From Nemertoderma westbladi (taxonomy: Eukaryota; Xenacoelomorpha; Nemertodermatida; Nemertodermatidae): a stretch of DNA of 64,000 bases. The notes below the pieces were generated by a model, which saw nothing but the letters and a program-made list of their open reading frames with translations, ran no database searches and was not told the DNA's origin. Where the stretch lies: positions 62,001 to 126,000 of the forward strand of contig JAUCBJ010000742.1 of the NCBI GenBank assembly GCA_032718475.1, written 5' to 3'. The translations under genes were made by a program, and so were the position numbers. This document shows, piece after piece, positions 1 to 16,560 of the stretch. Position 1 is the first letter of the stretch. Each line of letters starts with the position of its first letter.

Positions 1-3000
1 AGATATTGGTAAACTACAACCCAGGACAGGTGAGATATTGCGAAAATACAACCAGGACAGGTGAGATATTGCGAAAATACAACCAGGACAGGTGAGATAT
101 TGCGAAAATACAACCAGGACAGGTGAGATATTGCGAAAATACAACCAGGACAGGTGAGATATTGGGAAACTACAACCCAAGACAGGTGAGATATTGGTAA
201 ACTACAACCCAGGACAGGTGAGATATTGGTAAACTACAACCCAAGACAGGTGAGATATTGGTAAACTACAACCCAAGACAGGTGAGATATTGGTAAACTA
301 CAACCCAGGACAGGTGAGATATTGGTAAACTACAACCCAGGACAGGTGAGATATTGCGAAAATACAACCAGGACAGGTGAGATATTGCGAAAATACAACC
401 AGGACAGGTGAGATATTGCGAAAATACAACCAGGACAGGTGAGATATTGGGAAACTACAACCCAGGACAGGTGAGATATTGCGAAAATACAACCAGGACA
501 GGTGAGATATTGCGAAAATACAACCAGGACAGGTGAGATATTGCGAAAATACAACCAGGACAGGTGAGATATTGCGAAAATACAACCAGGACAGGTGAGA
601 TATTGCGAAAATACAACCAGGACAGGTGAGATATTGGGAAAATACAACCAGGACAGGTGAGATATTGGTAAACTACAACCCAAGACAGGTGAGATATTGG
701 TAAACTACAACCCAGGACAGGTGAGATATTGGTAAACTACAACCCAGGACAGGTGAGATATTGCGAAAATACAACCCAGGACAGGTGAGATATTGCGAAA
801 ATACAACCTAGGACAGGTGAGATATTGCGAAAATACAACCAGGACAGGTGAGATATTGCGAAAATACAACCAGGACAGGTGAGATATTGCGAAAATACAA
901 CCAGGACAGGTGAGATATTGGGAAACTACAACCCAGGGCAGGTGAGATATTGGTAAACTACAACCCAAGACAGGTGAGATATTGGTAAACTACAACCCAG
1001 GACAGGTGAGATATTGGTAAACTACAACCCAGGACAGGTGAGATATTGCGAAAATACAACCAGGACAGGTGAGATATTGCGAAAATACAACCAGGACAGG
1101 TGAGATATTGCGAAAATACAACCAGGACAGGTGAGATATTGCGAAAATACAACCAGGACAGGTGAGATATTGCGAAAATACAACCAGGACAGGTGAGATA
1201 TTGGGAAACTACAACCCAGGACAGGTGAGATATTGGTAAACTACAACCCAAGACAGGTGAGATATTGGTAAACTACAACCCAGGACAGGTGAGATATTGG
1301 TAAACTACAACCCAGGACAGGTGAGATATTGGTAAACTACAACCCAGGACAGGTGAGATATTGCGAAAATACAACCTAGGACAGGTGAGATATTGCGAAA
1401 ATACAACCAGGACAGGTGAGATATTGCGAAAATACAACCAGGACAGGTGAGATATTGCGAAAATACAACCAGGACAGGTGAGATATTGGGAAACTACAAC
1501 CCAAGACAGGTGAGATATTGGTAAACTACAACCCAGGACAGGTGAGATATTGGTAAACTACAACCCAGGACAGGTGAGATATTGGTAAACTACAACCCAG
1601 GACAGGTGAGATATTGCGAAAATACAACCTAGGACAGGTGAGATATTGCGAAAATACAACCAGGACAGGTGAGATATTGCGAAAATACAACCAGGACAGG
1701 TGAGATATTGCGAAAATACAACCCAGGACAGGTGAGATATTGGTAAACTACAACCCAGGACAGGTGAGATATTGCGAAAATACAACCCAGGACAGGTGAG
1801 ATATTGCGAAAATACAACCAGGACAGGTGAGATATTGCGAAAATACAACCAGGACAGGTGAGATATTGCGAAAATACAACCAGGACAGGTGAGATATTGG
1901 GAAACTACAACCCAAGACAGGTGAGATATTGGTAAACTACAACCCAGGACAGGTGAGATATTGGTAAACTACAACCCAGGACAGGTGAGATATTGGTAAA
2001 CTACAACCCAGGACAGGTGAGATATTGCGAAAATACAACCTAGGACAGGTGAGATATTGCGAAAATACAACCAGGACAGGTGAGATATTGGTAAACTACA
2101 ACCCAGGACAGGTGAGATATTGGTAAACTACAACCCAGGACAGGTGAGATATTGCGAAAATACAACCAGGACAGGTGAGATATTGCGAAAATACAACCAG
2201 GACAGGTGAGATATTGGGAAACTACAACCCAAGACAGGTGAGATATTGGTAAACTACAACCCAGGACAGGTGAGATATTGGTAAACTACAACCCAGGACA
2301 GGTGAGATATTGCGAAAATACAACCTAGGACAGGTGAGATATTGCGAAAATACAACCAGGACAGGTGAGATATTGGGAAACTACAACCCAGGACAGGTGA
2401 GATATTGGTAAACTACAACCCAGGGCAGGTGAGATATTGGTAAACTACAAACCAGGACAGGTGAGATATTGGTAAACTACAACCCAGGATAGGTGAGATA
2501 TTGGTAAACTACAACCCAGGACAGGTGAGATATTGGTAAACTACAACCCAGGACAGGTGAGATATTGCGAAAATACAACCAGGACAGGTGAGATATTGGG
2601 AAACTACAACCCAGGACAGGTGAGATATTGCGAAAATACAACCTAGGACAGGTGAGATATTGCGAAAATACAACCAGGACAGGTGAGATATTGGTAAACT
2701 ACAACCCAGGACAGGTGAGATATTGCGAAAATACAACCTAGGACAGGTGAGATATTGCGAAAATACAACCAGGACAGGTGAGATATTGGGAAACTACAAC
2801 CCAGGACAGGTGAGATATTGGTAAACTACAACCCAGGGCAGGTGAGATATTGGTAAACTACAAACCAGGACAGGTGAGATATTGGTAAACTACAACCCAG
2901 GATAGGTGAGATATTGGTAAACTACAACCCAGGACAGGTGAGATATTGGTAAACTACAACCCAGGACAGGTGAGATATTGCGAAAATACAACCAGGACAG

Positions 3001-6000
3001 GTGAGATATTGGTAAACTACAACCCGGGACAGGTGAGATATTGGTAAACTACAACCCAGGACAGGTGAGATATTGGTAAACTACAACCCAGGACAGGTGA
3101 GATATTGGTAAACTACAACCTAAGGACAGGTGAGATATTGCGAAAATACAACCCGGGACAGGTGAGATATTGCGAAAATACAACCCAGGACAGGTGAGAT
3201 ATTGGGAAACTACAACCCAGGACAGGTGAGATATTGGTAAACTACAACCCAGGACAGGTGAGATATTGGTAAACTACAACCCAGGGCAGGTGAGATATTG
3301 GTAAACTACAACCCAGGACAGGTGAGATATTGGTAAACTACAACCCAGGACAGGTGAGATATTGCGAAAATACAACCCAGGACAGGTGAGATATTGGTAA
3401 ACTACAACCCAGGACAGGTGAGATATTGGTAAACTACAACCCAGGACAGGTGAGATATTGGTAAACTACAACCCAGGACAGGTGAGATATTGGTAAACTA
3501 CAACCCGGGACAGGTGAGATATTGGTAAACTACAACCCAGGACAGGTGAGATATTGGTAAACTACAACCCAGGACAGGTGAGATATTGGGAAAATACAAC
3601 CAGGACAGGTGAGATATTGCGAAAATACAACCAGGACAGGTGAGATATTGGTAAACTACAACCCAGGACAGGTGAGATATTGGTAAACTACAACCCAGGG
3701 CAGGTGAGATATTGGTAAACTACAACCCAGGACAGGTGAGATATTGGGAAACTACAACCAGGACAGGTGAGATATTGCGAAAATACAACCCAGGACAGGT
3801 GAGATATTGGGAAACTACAACCCAGGGCAGGTGAGATATTGGTAAACTACAACCCAGGGCAGGTGAGATATTGCGAAAATACAACCAGGACAGGTGAGAT
3901 ATTGCGAAAATACAACCAGGACAGGTGAGATATTGGTAAACTACAACCAGGACAGGTGAGATATTGCGAAAATACAACCAGGACAGGTGAGATATTGGTA
4001 AACTACAACCAGGACAGGTGAGATATTGCGAAAATACAACCAGGACAGGTGAGATATTGGTAAACTACAACCCAGGGCAGGTGAGATATTGCGAAAATAC
4101 AACCAGGACAGGTGAGATATTGCGAAAATACAACCAGGACAGGTGAGATATTGGTAAACTACAACCAGGACAGGTGAGATATTGCGAAAATACAACCAGG
4201 ACAGGTGAGATATTGCGAAAATACAACCCAGGACAGGTGAGATATTGGTAAACTACAACCCAGGGCAGGTGAGATATTGGTAAACTACAACCCAGGGCAG
4301 GTGAGATATTGCGAAAATACAACCAGGACAGGTGAGATATTGGGAAACTACAACCAGGACAGGTGAGATATTGGTAAACTACAACCCAGGGCAGGTGAGA
4401 TATTGCGAAAATACAACCAGGACAGGTGAGATATTGGGAAACTACAACCAGGACAGGTGAGATATTGGTAAACTACAACCAGGACAGGTGAGATATTGGT
4501 AAACTACAACCCAGGACAGGTGAGATATTGGTAAACTACAACCCAGGACAGGTGAGATATTGGGAAAATACAACCCAGGACAGGTGAGATATTGGTAAAC
4601 TACAACCCAGGGCAGGTGAGATATTGGTAAACTACAACCCAGGGCAGGTGAGATATTGCGAAAATACAACCAGGACAGGTGAGATATTGGTAAACTACAA
4701 CCCAGGGCAGGTGAGATATTGGTAAACTACAACCCAGGGCAGGTGAGATATTGCGAAAATACAACCAGGACAGGTGAGATATTGCGAAAATACAACCAGG
4801 GCAGGTGAGATATTGGGAAAATACAACCAGGACAGGTGAGATATTGGTAAACTACAACCCAGGACAGGTGAGATATTGGTAAACTACAACCCAGGACAGG
4901 TGAGATATTGCGAAAATACAACCAGGACAGGTGAGATATTGGTAAACTACAACCCAGGGCAGGTGAGATATTGGTTAACTACAACCCAGGACAGGTGAGA
5001 TATTGGTAAACTACAACCCAGGACAGGTGAGATATTGGTAAACTACAACCCAGGACAGGTGAGATATTGGTAAACTACAACCCAGGACAGGTGAGATATT
5101 GGTAAACTACAACCCAGGACAGGTGAGATATTGGTAAACTACAACCAGGACAGGTGAGATATTGCGAAAATACAACCAGGACAGGTGAGATATTGGTAAA
5201 CTACAACCCAGGACAGGTGAGATATTGGTAAACTACAACCCAGGGCAGGTGAGATATTGGTAAACTACAACCCAGGACAGGTGAGATATTGGTAAACTAC
5301 AACCAGGACAGGTGAGATATTGCGAAAATACAACCCAGGACAGGTGAGATATTGCGAAAATACAACCAGGACAGGTGAGATATTGGGAAACTACAACCCA
5401 GGACAGGTGAGATATTGGTAAACTACAACCCAGGACAGGTGAGATATTGGTAAACTACAACCCAGGACAGGTGAGATATTGGTAAACTACAACCCAGGAC
5501 AGGTGAGATATTGGTAAACTACAACCAGGACAGGTGAGATATTGCGAAAATACAACCAGGACAGGTGAGATATTGGTAAACTACAACCCAGGACAGGTGA
5601 GATATTGGTAAACTACAACCCAGGGCAGGTGAGATATTGGTAAACTACAACCCAGGGCAGGTGAGATATTGGTAAACTACAACCCAGGACAGGTGAGATA
5701 TTGCGAAAATACAACCTAGGACAGGTGAGATATTGCGAAAATACAACCAGGACAGGTGAGATATTGGTAAACTACAACCCAGGACAGGTGAGATATTGGT
5801 AAACTACAACCCAGGGCAGGTGAGATATTGGTAAACTACAACCCAGGGCAGGTGAGATATTGGTAAACTACAACCCAGGTCAGGTGAGATATTGGTAAAC
5901 TACAACCCAGGACAGGTGAGATATTGGTAAACTACAACCCAGGACAGGTGAGATATTGGTAAACTACAACCCAGGACAGGTGAGATATTGGGAAAATACA

Positions 6001-6288
6001 ACCCAGGACAGGTGAGATATTGCGAAAATACAACCCAGGACAGGTGAGATATTGGTAAACTACAACCCAGGACAGGTGAGATATTGGGAAAATACAACCC
6101 AGGACAGGTGAGATATTGCGAAAATACAACCCAGGACAGGTGAGATATTGCGAAAATACAACCAGGACAGGTGAGATATTGGTAAACTACAACCCAGGAC
6201 AGGTGAGATATTGGTAAACTACAACCCAGGACAGGTGAGATATTGGGAAAATACAACCCAGGACAGGTGAGATATTGCGAAAATACAA

Positions 6289-9200
6289 CCAGGACAGGTG
6301 AGATATTGGTAAACTACAACCCAGGACAGGTGAGATATTGGTAAACTACAACCCAGGACAGGTGAGATATTGCGAAAATACAACCCAGGACAGGTGAGAT
6401 ATTGCGAAAATACAACCAGGACAGGTGAGATATTGGTAAACTACAACCCAGGACAGGTGAGATATTGGTAAACTACAACCCAGGACAGGTGAGATATTGG
6501 TAAACTACAACCCAGGGCAGGTGAGATATTGGTAAACTACAACCCAGGACAGGTGAGATATTGCGAAAATACAACCAGGACAGGTGAGATATTGCGAAAA
6601 TACAACCAGGACAGGTGAGATATTGGTAAACTACAACCCAGGGCAGGTGAGATATTGCGAAAATACAACCCAGGACAGGTGAGATATTGCGAAAATACAA
6701 CCAGGGCAGGTGAGATATTGCGAAAATACAACCAGGACAGGTGAGATATTGCGAAAATACAACCAGGACAGGTGAGATATTGGTAAACTACAACCCAGGG
6801 CAGGTGAGATATTGCGAAAATACAACCCAGGACAGGTGAGATATTGCGAAAATACAACCAGGGCAGGTGAGATATTGGTAAACTACAACCAGGACAGGTG
6901 AGATATTGCGAAAATACAACCAGGACAGGTGAGATATTGGTAAACTACAACCCAGGGCAGGTGAGATATTGCGAAAATACAACCAGGACAGGTGAGATAT
7001 TGCGAAAATACAACCCAGGACAGGTGAGATATTGGTAAACTACAACCCAGGACAGGTGAGATATTGCGAAAATACAACCTAGGACAGGTGAGATATTGCG
7101 AAAATACAACCAGGACAGGTGAGATATTGCGAAAATACAACCAGGACAGGTGAGATATTGGTAAACTACAACCCAGGGCAGGTGAGATATTGGTAAACTA
7201 CAACCCAGGGCAGGTGAGATATTGGTAAACTACAACCCAGGACAGGTGAGATATTGCGAAAATACAACCTAGGACAGGTGAGATATTGCGAAAATACAAC
7301 CAGGACAGGTGAGATATTGGTAAACTACAACCCAGGGCAGGTGAGATATTGGTAAACTACAACCCAGGGCAGGTGAGATATTGGTAAACTACAACCCAGG
7401 ACAGGTGAGATATTGCGAAAATACAACCTAGGACAGGTGAGATATTGCGAAAATACAACCAGGACAGGTGAGATATTGGTAAACTACAACCCAGGACAGG
7501 TGAGATATTGGTAAACTACAACCCAGGGCAGGTGAGATATTGGTAAACTACAACCCAGGGCAGGTGAGATATTGGTAAACTACAACCCAGGACAGGTGAG
7601 ATATTGCGAAAATACAACCCAGGACAGGTGAGATATTGGTAAACTACAACCCAGGACAGGTGAGATATTGGTAAACTACAACCCAGGACAGGTGAGATAT
7701 TGGTAAACTACAACCCAGGGCAGGTGAGATATTGGTAAACTACAACCCAGGACAGGTGAGATATTGGTAAACTACAACCCAGGGCAGGTGAGATATTGGT
7801 AAACTACAACCCAGGGCAGGTGAGATATTGGTAAACTACAACCCAGGACAGGTGAGATATTGGTAAACTACAACCCAGGGCAGGTGAGATATTGGTAAAC
7901 TACAACCCAGGACAGGTGAGATATTGGTAAACTACAACCCAGGGCAGGTGAGATATTGGTAAACTACAACCCAGGACAGGTGAGATATTGGTAAACTACA
8001 ACCCAGGGCAGGTGAGATATTGGTAAACTACAACCCAGGGCAGGTGAGATATTGGTAAACTACAACCCAGGACAGGTGAGATATTGGTAAACTACAACCC
8101 AGGGCAGGTGAGATATTGGTAAACTACAACCCAGGACAGGTGAGATATTGGTAAACTACAACCCAGGACAGGTGAGATATTGCGAAAATACAACCCAGGA
8201 CAGGTGAGATATTGGTAAACTACAACCCAGGACAGGTGAGATATTGGTAAACTACAACCCAGGACAGGTGAGATATTGGTAAACTACAACCCAGGGCAGG
8301 TGAGATATTGGTAAACTACAACCCAGGACAGGTGAGATATTGGTAAACTACAACCCAGGGCAGGTGAGATATTGGTAAACTACAACCCAGGACAGGTGAG
8401 ATATTGGTAAACTACAACCCAGGACAGGTGAGATATTGGTAAACTACAACCCAGGACAGGTGAGATATTGGTAAACTACAACCCAGGACAGGTGAGATAT
8501 TGGTAAACTACAACCCAGGGCAGGTGAGATATTGGTAAACTACAACCTAGGACAGGTGAGATATTGCGAAAATACAACCAGGACAGGTGAGATATTGGTA
8601 AACTACAACCCAGGATAGGTGAGATATTGGTAAACTACAACCCAGGACAGGTGAGATATTGCGAAAATACAACCAGGACAGGTGAGATATTGGTAAACTA
8701 CAACCCGGGGCAGGTGAGATATTGGTAAACTACAACCCAGGACAGGTGAGATATTGGTAAACTACAACCCAGGTCAGGTGAGATATTGGTAAACTACAAC
8801 CCAGGACAGGTGAGATATTGGTAAACTACAACCCAGGTCAGGTGAGATATTGGTAAACTACAACCCAGGATAGGTGAGATATTGGTAAACTACAACCCAG
8901 GACAGGTGAGATATTGCGAAAATACAACCAGGACAGGTGAGATATTGGTAAACTACAACCCAGGACAGGTGAGATATTGGGAAATTACAACCTAAGGACA
9001 GGTGAGATATTGGTAAACTACAACCCAGGACAGGTAAGATATTGGTAAACTACAACCCAGGATAGGTGAGATATTGGTAAACTACAACCCAGGACAGGTG
9101 AGATATTGCGAAAATACAACCAGGACAGGTGAGATATTGGTAAACTACAACCCAGGATAGGTGAGATATTGGTAAACTACAACCCAGGACAGGTGAGATA

Positions 9201-12200
9201 TTGCGAAAATACAACCAGGACAGGTGAGATATTGGTAAACTACAACCCAGGACAGGTGAGATATTGGTAAAATACAACCAGGACAGGTGAGATATTGGTA
9301 AACTACAACCCAGGACAGGTGAGATATTGGTAAACTACAACCCAGGACAGGTGAGATATTGGTAAACTACAACCCAGGACAGGTGAGATATTGGTAAACT
9401 ACAACCCAGGACAGGTGAGATATTGGGAAATTACAACCTAAGGACAGGTGAGATATTGGTAAACTACAACCCAGGACAGGTAAGATATTGGTAAACTACA
9501 ACCCAGGACAGGTGAGATATTGGTAAACTACAACCCAGGACAGGTGAGATATTGGTAAACTACAACCCAGGACAGGTGAGATATTGGTAAACTACAACCC
9601 AGGACAGGTGAGATATTGGTAAACTACAACCCAGGACAGGTGAGATATTGGTAAACTACAACCCAGGACAGGTGAGATATTGGTAAACTACAACCCAGGA
9701 TAGGTGAGATATTGCGAAAATACAACCCAGGACAGGTGAGATATTGGTAAACTACAACCCAGGGCAGGTGAGATATTGGTAAACTACAACCCAGGACAGG
9801 TGAGATATTGGTAAACTACAACCCAGGATAGGTGAGATATTGCGAAAATACAACCCAGGACAGGTGAGATATTGGTAAACTACAACCCAGGACAGGTGAG
9901 ATATTGGTAAACTACAACCCAGGATAGGTGAGATATTGCGAAAATACAACCCAAGACAGATGAGATATTGCGAAAATACAACCCAGGACAGGTGAGATAT
10001 TGGTAAACTACAACCCAGGACAGGTGAGATATTGGTAAACTACAACCCAGGATAGGTGAGATATTGCGAAAATACAACCCAGGACAGGTGAGATATTGGT
10101 AAACTACAACCCAGGGCAGGTGAGATATTGGTAAACTACAACCCAGGGCAGGTGAGATATTGGTAAACTACAACCCAGGACAGGTGAGATATTGGGAAAC
10201 TACAACCCAGGACAGGTGAGATATTGGTAAACTACAACCCAGGGCAGGTGAGATATTGGGAAACTACAACCCAGGACAGGTGAGATATTGGTAAACTACA
10301 ACCCAGGGCAGGTGAGATATTGGTAAACTACAACCCAGGGCAGGTGAGATATTGGGAAACTACAACCCAGGACAGGTGAGATATTGGTAAACTACAACCC
10401 AGGGCAGGTGAGATATTGGGAAACTACAACCCAGGACAGGTGAGATATTGGTAAACTACAACCCAGGGCAGGTGAGATATTGCGAAAATACAACCAGGAC
10501 AGGTGAGATATTGGTAAACTACAACCCAGGACAGGTGAGATATTGGTAAACTACAACCCAGGACAGGTGAGATATTGGTAAACTACAACCCAGGACAGGT
10601 GAGATATTGGTAAACTACAACCCAGGACAGGTGAGATATTGGTAAACTACAACCCAGGACAGGTGAGATATTGCGAAAATACAACCAGGACAGGTGAGAT
10701 ATTGGTAAACTACAACCCAGGACAGGTGAGATATTGGTAAACTACAACCCAGGACAGGTGAGATATTGGTAAACTACAACCCAGGACAGGTGAGATATTG
10801 CGAAAATACAACCAGGACAGGTGAGATATTGGTAAACTACAACCCAGGACAGGTGAGATATTGGTAAACTACAACCCAGGACAGGTGAGATATTGGTAAA
10901 CTACAACCCAGGGCAGGTGAGATATTGGGAAACTACAACCCAGGACAGGTGAGATATTGGTAAACTACAACCCAGGACAGGTGAGATATTGCGAAAATAC
11001 AACCAGGACAGGTGAGATATTGGTAAACTACAACCCAGGACAGGTGAGATATTGGTAAACTACAACCCAGGACAGGTGAGATATTGGTAAACTACAACCC
11101 AGGACAGGTGAGATATTGCGAAAATACAACCAGGACAGGTGAGATATTGGTAAACTACAACCCAGGGCAGGTGAGATATTGGTAAACTACAACCCAGGAC
11201 AGGTGAGATATTGGTAAACTACAACCCAGGACAGGTGAGATATTGGTAAACTACAACCCAGGACAGGTGAGATATTGCGAAAATACAACCAGGACAGGTG
11301 AGATATTGGGAAACTACAACCCAGGACAGGTGAGATATTGGTAAACTACAACCCAGGGCAGGTGAGATATTGCGAAAATACAACCAGGACAGGTGAGATA
11401 TTGGGAAACTACAACCCAGGACAGGTGAGATATTGGTAAACTACAACCCAGGGCAGGTGAGATATTGCGAAAATACAACCAGGACAGGTGAGATATTGGT
11501 AAACTACAACCCAGGACAGGTGAGATATTGGTAAACTACAACCCAGGACAGGTGAGATATTGGTAAACTACAACCCAGGACAGGTGAGATATTGGTAAAC
11601 TACAACCCAGGACAGGTGAGATATTGGTAAACTACAACCCAGGACAGGTGAGATATTGCGAAAATACAACCAGGACAGGTGAGATATTGGTAAACTACAA
11701 CCCAGGACAGGTGAGATATTGGTAAACTACAACCCAGGACAGGTGAGATATTGGTAAACTACAACCCAGGACAGGTGAGATATTGCGAAAATACAACCAG
11801 GACAGGTGAGATATTGGTAAACTACAACCCAGGACAGGTGAGATATTGGTAAACTACAACCCAGGACAGGTGAGATATTGGTAAACTACAACCCAGGGCA
11901 GGTGAGATATTGGGAAACTACAACCCAGGACAGGTGAGATATTGGTAAACTACAACCCAGGACAGGTGAGATATTGCGAAAATACAACCAGGACAGGTGA
12001 GATATTGGTAAACTACAACCCAGGACAGGTGAGATATTGGTAAACTACAACCCAGGACAGGTGAGATATTGGTAAACTACAACCCAGGACAGGTGAGATA
12101 TTGCGAAAATACAACCAGGACAGGTGAGATATTGGTAAACTACAACCCAGGGCAGGTGAGATATTGGTAAACTACAACCCAGGACAGGTGAGATATTGGT

Positions 12201-15200
12201 AAACTACAACCCAGGACAGGTGAGATATTGGTAAACTACAACCCAGGACAGGTGAGATATTGCGAAAATACAACCAGGACAGGTGAGATATTGGGAAAAT
12301 ACAACCCAGGACAGGTGAGATATTGGTAAACTACAACCCAGGACAGGTGAGATATTGCGAAAATACAACCAGGACAGGTGAGATATTGGTAAACTACAAC
12401 CCAGGACAGGTGAGATATTGGTAAACTACAACCCAGGGCAGGTGAGATATTGGGAAAATACAACCAGGACAGGTGAGATATTGGTAAACTACAACCCAGG
12501 ACAGGTGAGATATTGGGAAACTACAACCCAGGGCAGGTGAGATATTGGTAAACTACAACCCAGGACAGGTGAGATATTGCGAAAATACAACCAGGACAGG
12601 TGAGATATTGGTAAACTACAACCCAGGACAGGTGAGATATTGGTAAACTACAACCCAGGACAGGTGAGATATTGGGAAACTACAACCCAGGGCAGGTGAG
12701 ATATTGGTAAACTACAACCCAGGACAGGTGAGATATTGGTAAACTACAACCCAGGACAGGTGAGATATTGGTAAACTACAACCCAGGACAGGTGAGATAT
12801 TGGTAAACTACAACCCAGGACAGGTGAGATATTGCGAAAATACAACCAGGACAGGTGAGATATTGGTAAACTACAACCCAGGGCAGGTGAGATATTGGTA
12901 AACTACAACCCAGGACAGGTGAGATATTGGTAAACTACAACCCAGGACAGGTGAGATATTGCGAAAATACAACCAGGACAGGTGAGATATTGGTAAACTA
13001 CAACCCAGGACAGGTGAGATATTGGTAAACTACAACCCAGGACAGGTGAGATATTGGTAAACTACAACCCAGGACAGGTGAGATATTGGGAAACTACAAC
13101 CCAGGGCAGGTGAGATATTGGTAAACTACAACCCAGGACAGGTGAGATATTGGTAAACTACAACCCAGGACAGGTGAGATATTGCGAAAATACAACCAGG
13201 ACAGGTGAGATATTGCGAAAATACAACCAGGACAGGTGAGATATTGCGAAAATACAACCAGGACAGGTGAGATATTGGTAAACTACAACCCAGGGCAGGT
13301 GAGATATTGGGAAACTACAACCCAGGACAGGTGAGATATTGGTAAACTACAACCAGGACAGGTGAGATATTGGTAAACTACAACCCAGGAGAGGTGAGAT
13401 ATTGGTAAACTACAACCCAGGACAGGTGAGATATTGGTAAACTACAACCCAGGGCAGGTGAGATATTGCGAAAATACAACCCAGGACAGGTGAGATATTG
13501 GTAAACTACAACCCAGGACAGGTGAGATATTGGTAAACTACAAACCAGGACAGGTGAGATATTGCGAAAATACAACCAGGACAGGTGAGATATTGCGAAA
13601 ATACAACCAGGACAGGTGAGATATTGGTAAACTACAACCCAGGACAGGTGAGATATTGGTAAACTACAACCCAGGACAGGTGAGATATTGGTAAACTACA
13701 ACCCAGGACAGGTGAGATATTGCGAAAATACAACCAGGACAGGTGAGATATTGGTAAACTACAACCCAGGGCAGGTGAGATATTGGTAAACTACAACCCA
13801 GGAGAGGTGAGATATTGGTAAACTACAAACCAGGACAGGTGAGATATTGGTAAACTACAACCCAGGACAGGTGAGATATTGCGAAAATACAACCAGGACA
13901 GGTGAGATATTGCGAAAATACAACCAGGACAGGTGAGATATTGCGAAAATACAACCAGGACAGGTGAGATATTGGTAAACTACAACCCAGGGCAGGTGAG
14001 ATATTGGTAAACTACAACCCAGGGCAGGTGAGATATTGGTAAACTACAACCCAGGACAGGTGAGATATTGCGAAAATACAACCAGGACAGGTGAGATATT
14101 GGTAAACTACAACCCAGGGCAGGTGAGATATTGGGAAACTACAACCCAGGACAGGTGAGATATTGGTAAACTACAACCCAGGGCAGGTGAGATATTGGTA
14201 AACTACAACCCAGGAGAGGTGAGATATTGGTAAACTACAAACCAGGACAGGTGAGATATTGCGAAAATACAACCAGGACAGGTGAGATATTGCGAAAATA
14301 CAACCAGGACAGGTGAGATATTGGGAAAATACAACCAGGACAGGTGAGATATTGCGAAAATACAACCAGGGCAGGTGAGATATTGGGAAACTACAACCCA
14401 GGGCAGGTGAGATATTGGGAAACTACAACCTAGGGCAGGTGAGATATTGGTAAACTACAACCCAGGGCAGGTGAGATATTGGTAAACTACAACCCAGGAC
14501 AGGTGAGATATTGGTAAACTACAACCCAGGACAGGTGAGATATTGGGAAACTACAACCCAGGACAGGTGAGATATTGGGAAACTACAACCTAGGGCAGGT
14601 GAGATATTGGTAAACTACAACCCAGGGCAGGTGAGATATTGGTAAACTACAACCCAGGGCAGGTGAGATATTGGGAAACTACAACCCAGGACAGGTGAGA
14701 TATTGGTAAACTACAACCCAGGACAGGTGAGATATTGGGAAACTACAACCCAGGGCAGGTGAGATATTGGGAAACTACAACCCAGGGCAGGTGAGATATT
14801 GGTAAACTACAACCCAGGACAGGTGAGATATTGGGAAACTACAACCCAGGACAGGTGAGATATTGCGAAAATACAACCAGGGCAGGTGAGATATTGGGAA
14901 ACTACAACCCAGGGCAGGTGAGATATTGGGAAACTACAACCTAGGACAGGTGAGATATTGGTAAACTACAACCCAGGACAGGTGAGATATTGGGAAACTA
15001 CAACCCAGGGCAGGTGAGATATTGGGAAACTACAACCCAGGACAGGTGAGATATTGGGAAACTACAACCAGGACAGGTGAGATATTGGTAAACTACAACC
15101 CAGGACAGGTGAGATATTGCGAAAATACAACCAGGGCAGGTGAGATATTGGGAAACTACAACCCAGGGCAGGTGAGATATTGGGAAACTACAACCTAGGG

Positions 15201-16552
15201 CAGGTGAGATATTGGTAAACTACAACCCAGGGCAGGTGAGATATTGGTAAACTACAACCCAGGGCAGGTGAGATATTGCGAAAATACAACCAGGGCAGGT
15301 GAGATATTGGGAAACTACAACCAGGACAGGTGAGATATTGCGAAAATACAACCAGGGCAGGTGAGATATTGGTAAACTACAACCCAGGACAGGTGAGATA
15401 TTGCGAAAATACAACCAGGGCAGGTGAGATATTGGTAAACTACAACCCAGGGCAGGTGAGATATTGGGAAACTACAACCAGGACAGGTGAGATATTGGTA
15501 AACTACAACCCAGGACAGGTGAGATATTGCGAAAATACAACCAGGGCAGGTGAGATATTGGTAAACTACAACCCAGGGCAGGTGAGATATTGCGAAAATA
15601 CAACCAGGGCAGGTGAGATATTGGTAAACTACAACCCAGGACAGGTGAGATATTGGTAAACTACAACCCAGGACAGGTGAGATATTGGTAAACTACAACC
15701 CAAGACAGGTGAGATATTGCGAAAATACAACCAGGACAGGTGAGATATTGCGAAAATACAACCAGGACAGGTGAGATATTGCGAAAATACAACCAGGACA
15801 GGTGAGATATTGCGAAAATACAACCAGGACAGGTGAGATATTGGGAAACTACAACCCAAGACAGGTGAGATATTGGTAAACTACAACCCAGGACAGGTGA
15901 GATATTGGTAAACTACAACCCAAGACAGGTGAGATATTGGTAAACTACAACCCAAGACAGGTGAGATATTGGTAAACTACAACCCAGGACAGGTGAGATA
16001 TTGGTAAACTACAACCCAGGACAGGTGAGATATTGCGAAAATACAACCAGGACAGGTGAGATATTGCGAAAATACAACCAGGACAGGTGAGATATTGCGA
16101 AAATACAACCAGGACAGGTGAGATATTGCGAAAATACAACCAGGACAGGTGAGATATTGGGAAACTACAACCCAAGACAGGTGAGATATTGGTAAACTAC
16201 AACCCAGGACAGGTGAGATATTGGTAAACTACAACCCAAGACAGGTGAGATATTGGTAAACTACAACCCAAGACAGGTGAGATATTGGTAAACTACAACC
16301 CAGGACAGGTGAGATATTGGTAAACTACAACCCAGGACAGGTGAGATATTGCGAAAATACAACCAGGACAGGTGAGATATTGCGAAAATACAACCAGGAC
16401 AGGTGAGATATTGCGAAAATACAACCAGGACAGGTGAGATATTGCGAAAATACAACCAGGACAGGTGAGATATTGCGAAAATACAACCAGGACAGGTGAG
16501 ATATTGGGAAAATACAACCAGGACAGGTGAGATATTGGTAAACTACAACCCA
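6289..16552 (+). repeat. Higher-order repeat block, copy 1 (offset 15,382 bp)
   Basis: This part of the array recurs at 21671-31934 at a constant offset of 15,382 bp. Rare marker variants line up exactly: CAGGTAAGAT at 9031 and 24413, the AGACAGATGAG variant near 9954 and 25336, and the four TTACAACCTAAGG-type units. The first difference I find at the right end is A/G at 16553 versus 31935, with an indel about 100 bp later; at the left end the copies part at about 6288/21670, where a 31-bp unit faces a GCGTAAAC hybrid unit. Left of this, sequence at 1-6288 still matches about 15.9-21.7 kb, but offsets jump (15,870, 15,523 and 16,321), showing gains and losses of units. Confidence 0.9.
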
Positions 16553-16560
16553 AGACAGGT
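15629..16560 (+). repeat. 316-bp (10-unit) higher-order repeat, about 3 copies
   Basis: A fixed order of ten units (two GGTAAAC, four GCGAAAA, one GGGAAAC with CCCAAG, one GGTAAAC, two GGTAAAC with CCCAAG) repeats every 316 bp from about 15629, with copies starting near 15629, 15945 and 16261. The same pattern appears at 31011-31930 as part of the large duplication and at the left edge (about 1-320), which suggests that the window opens inside another copy of this junction. Confidence 0.8.
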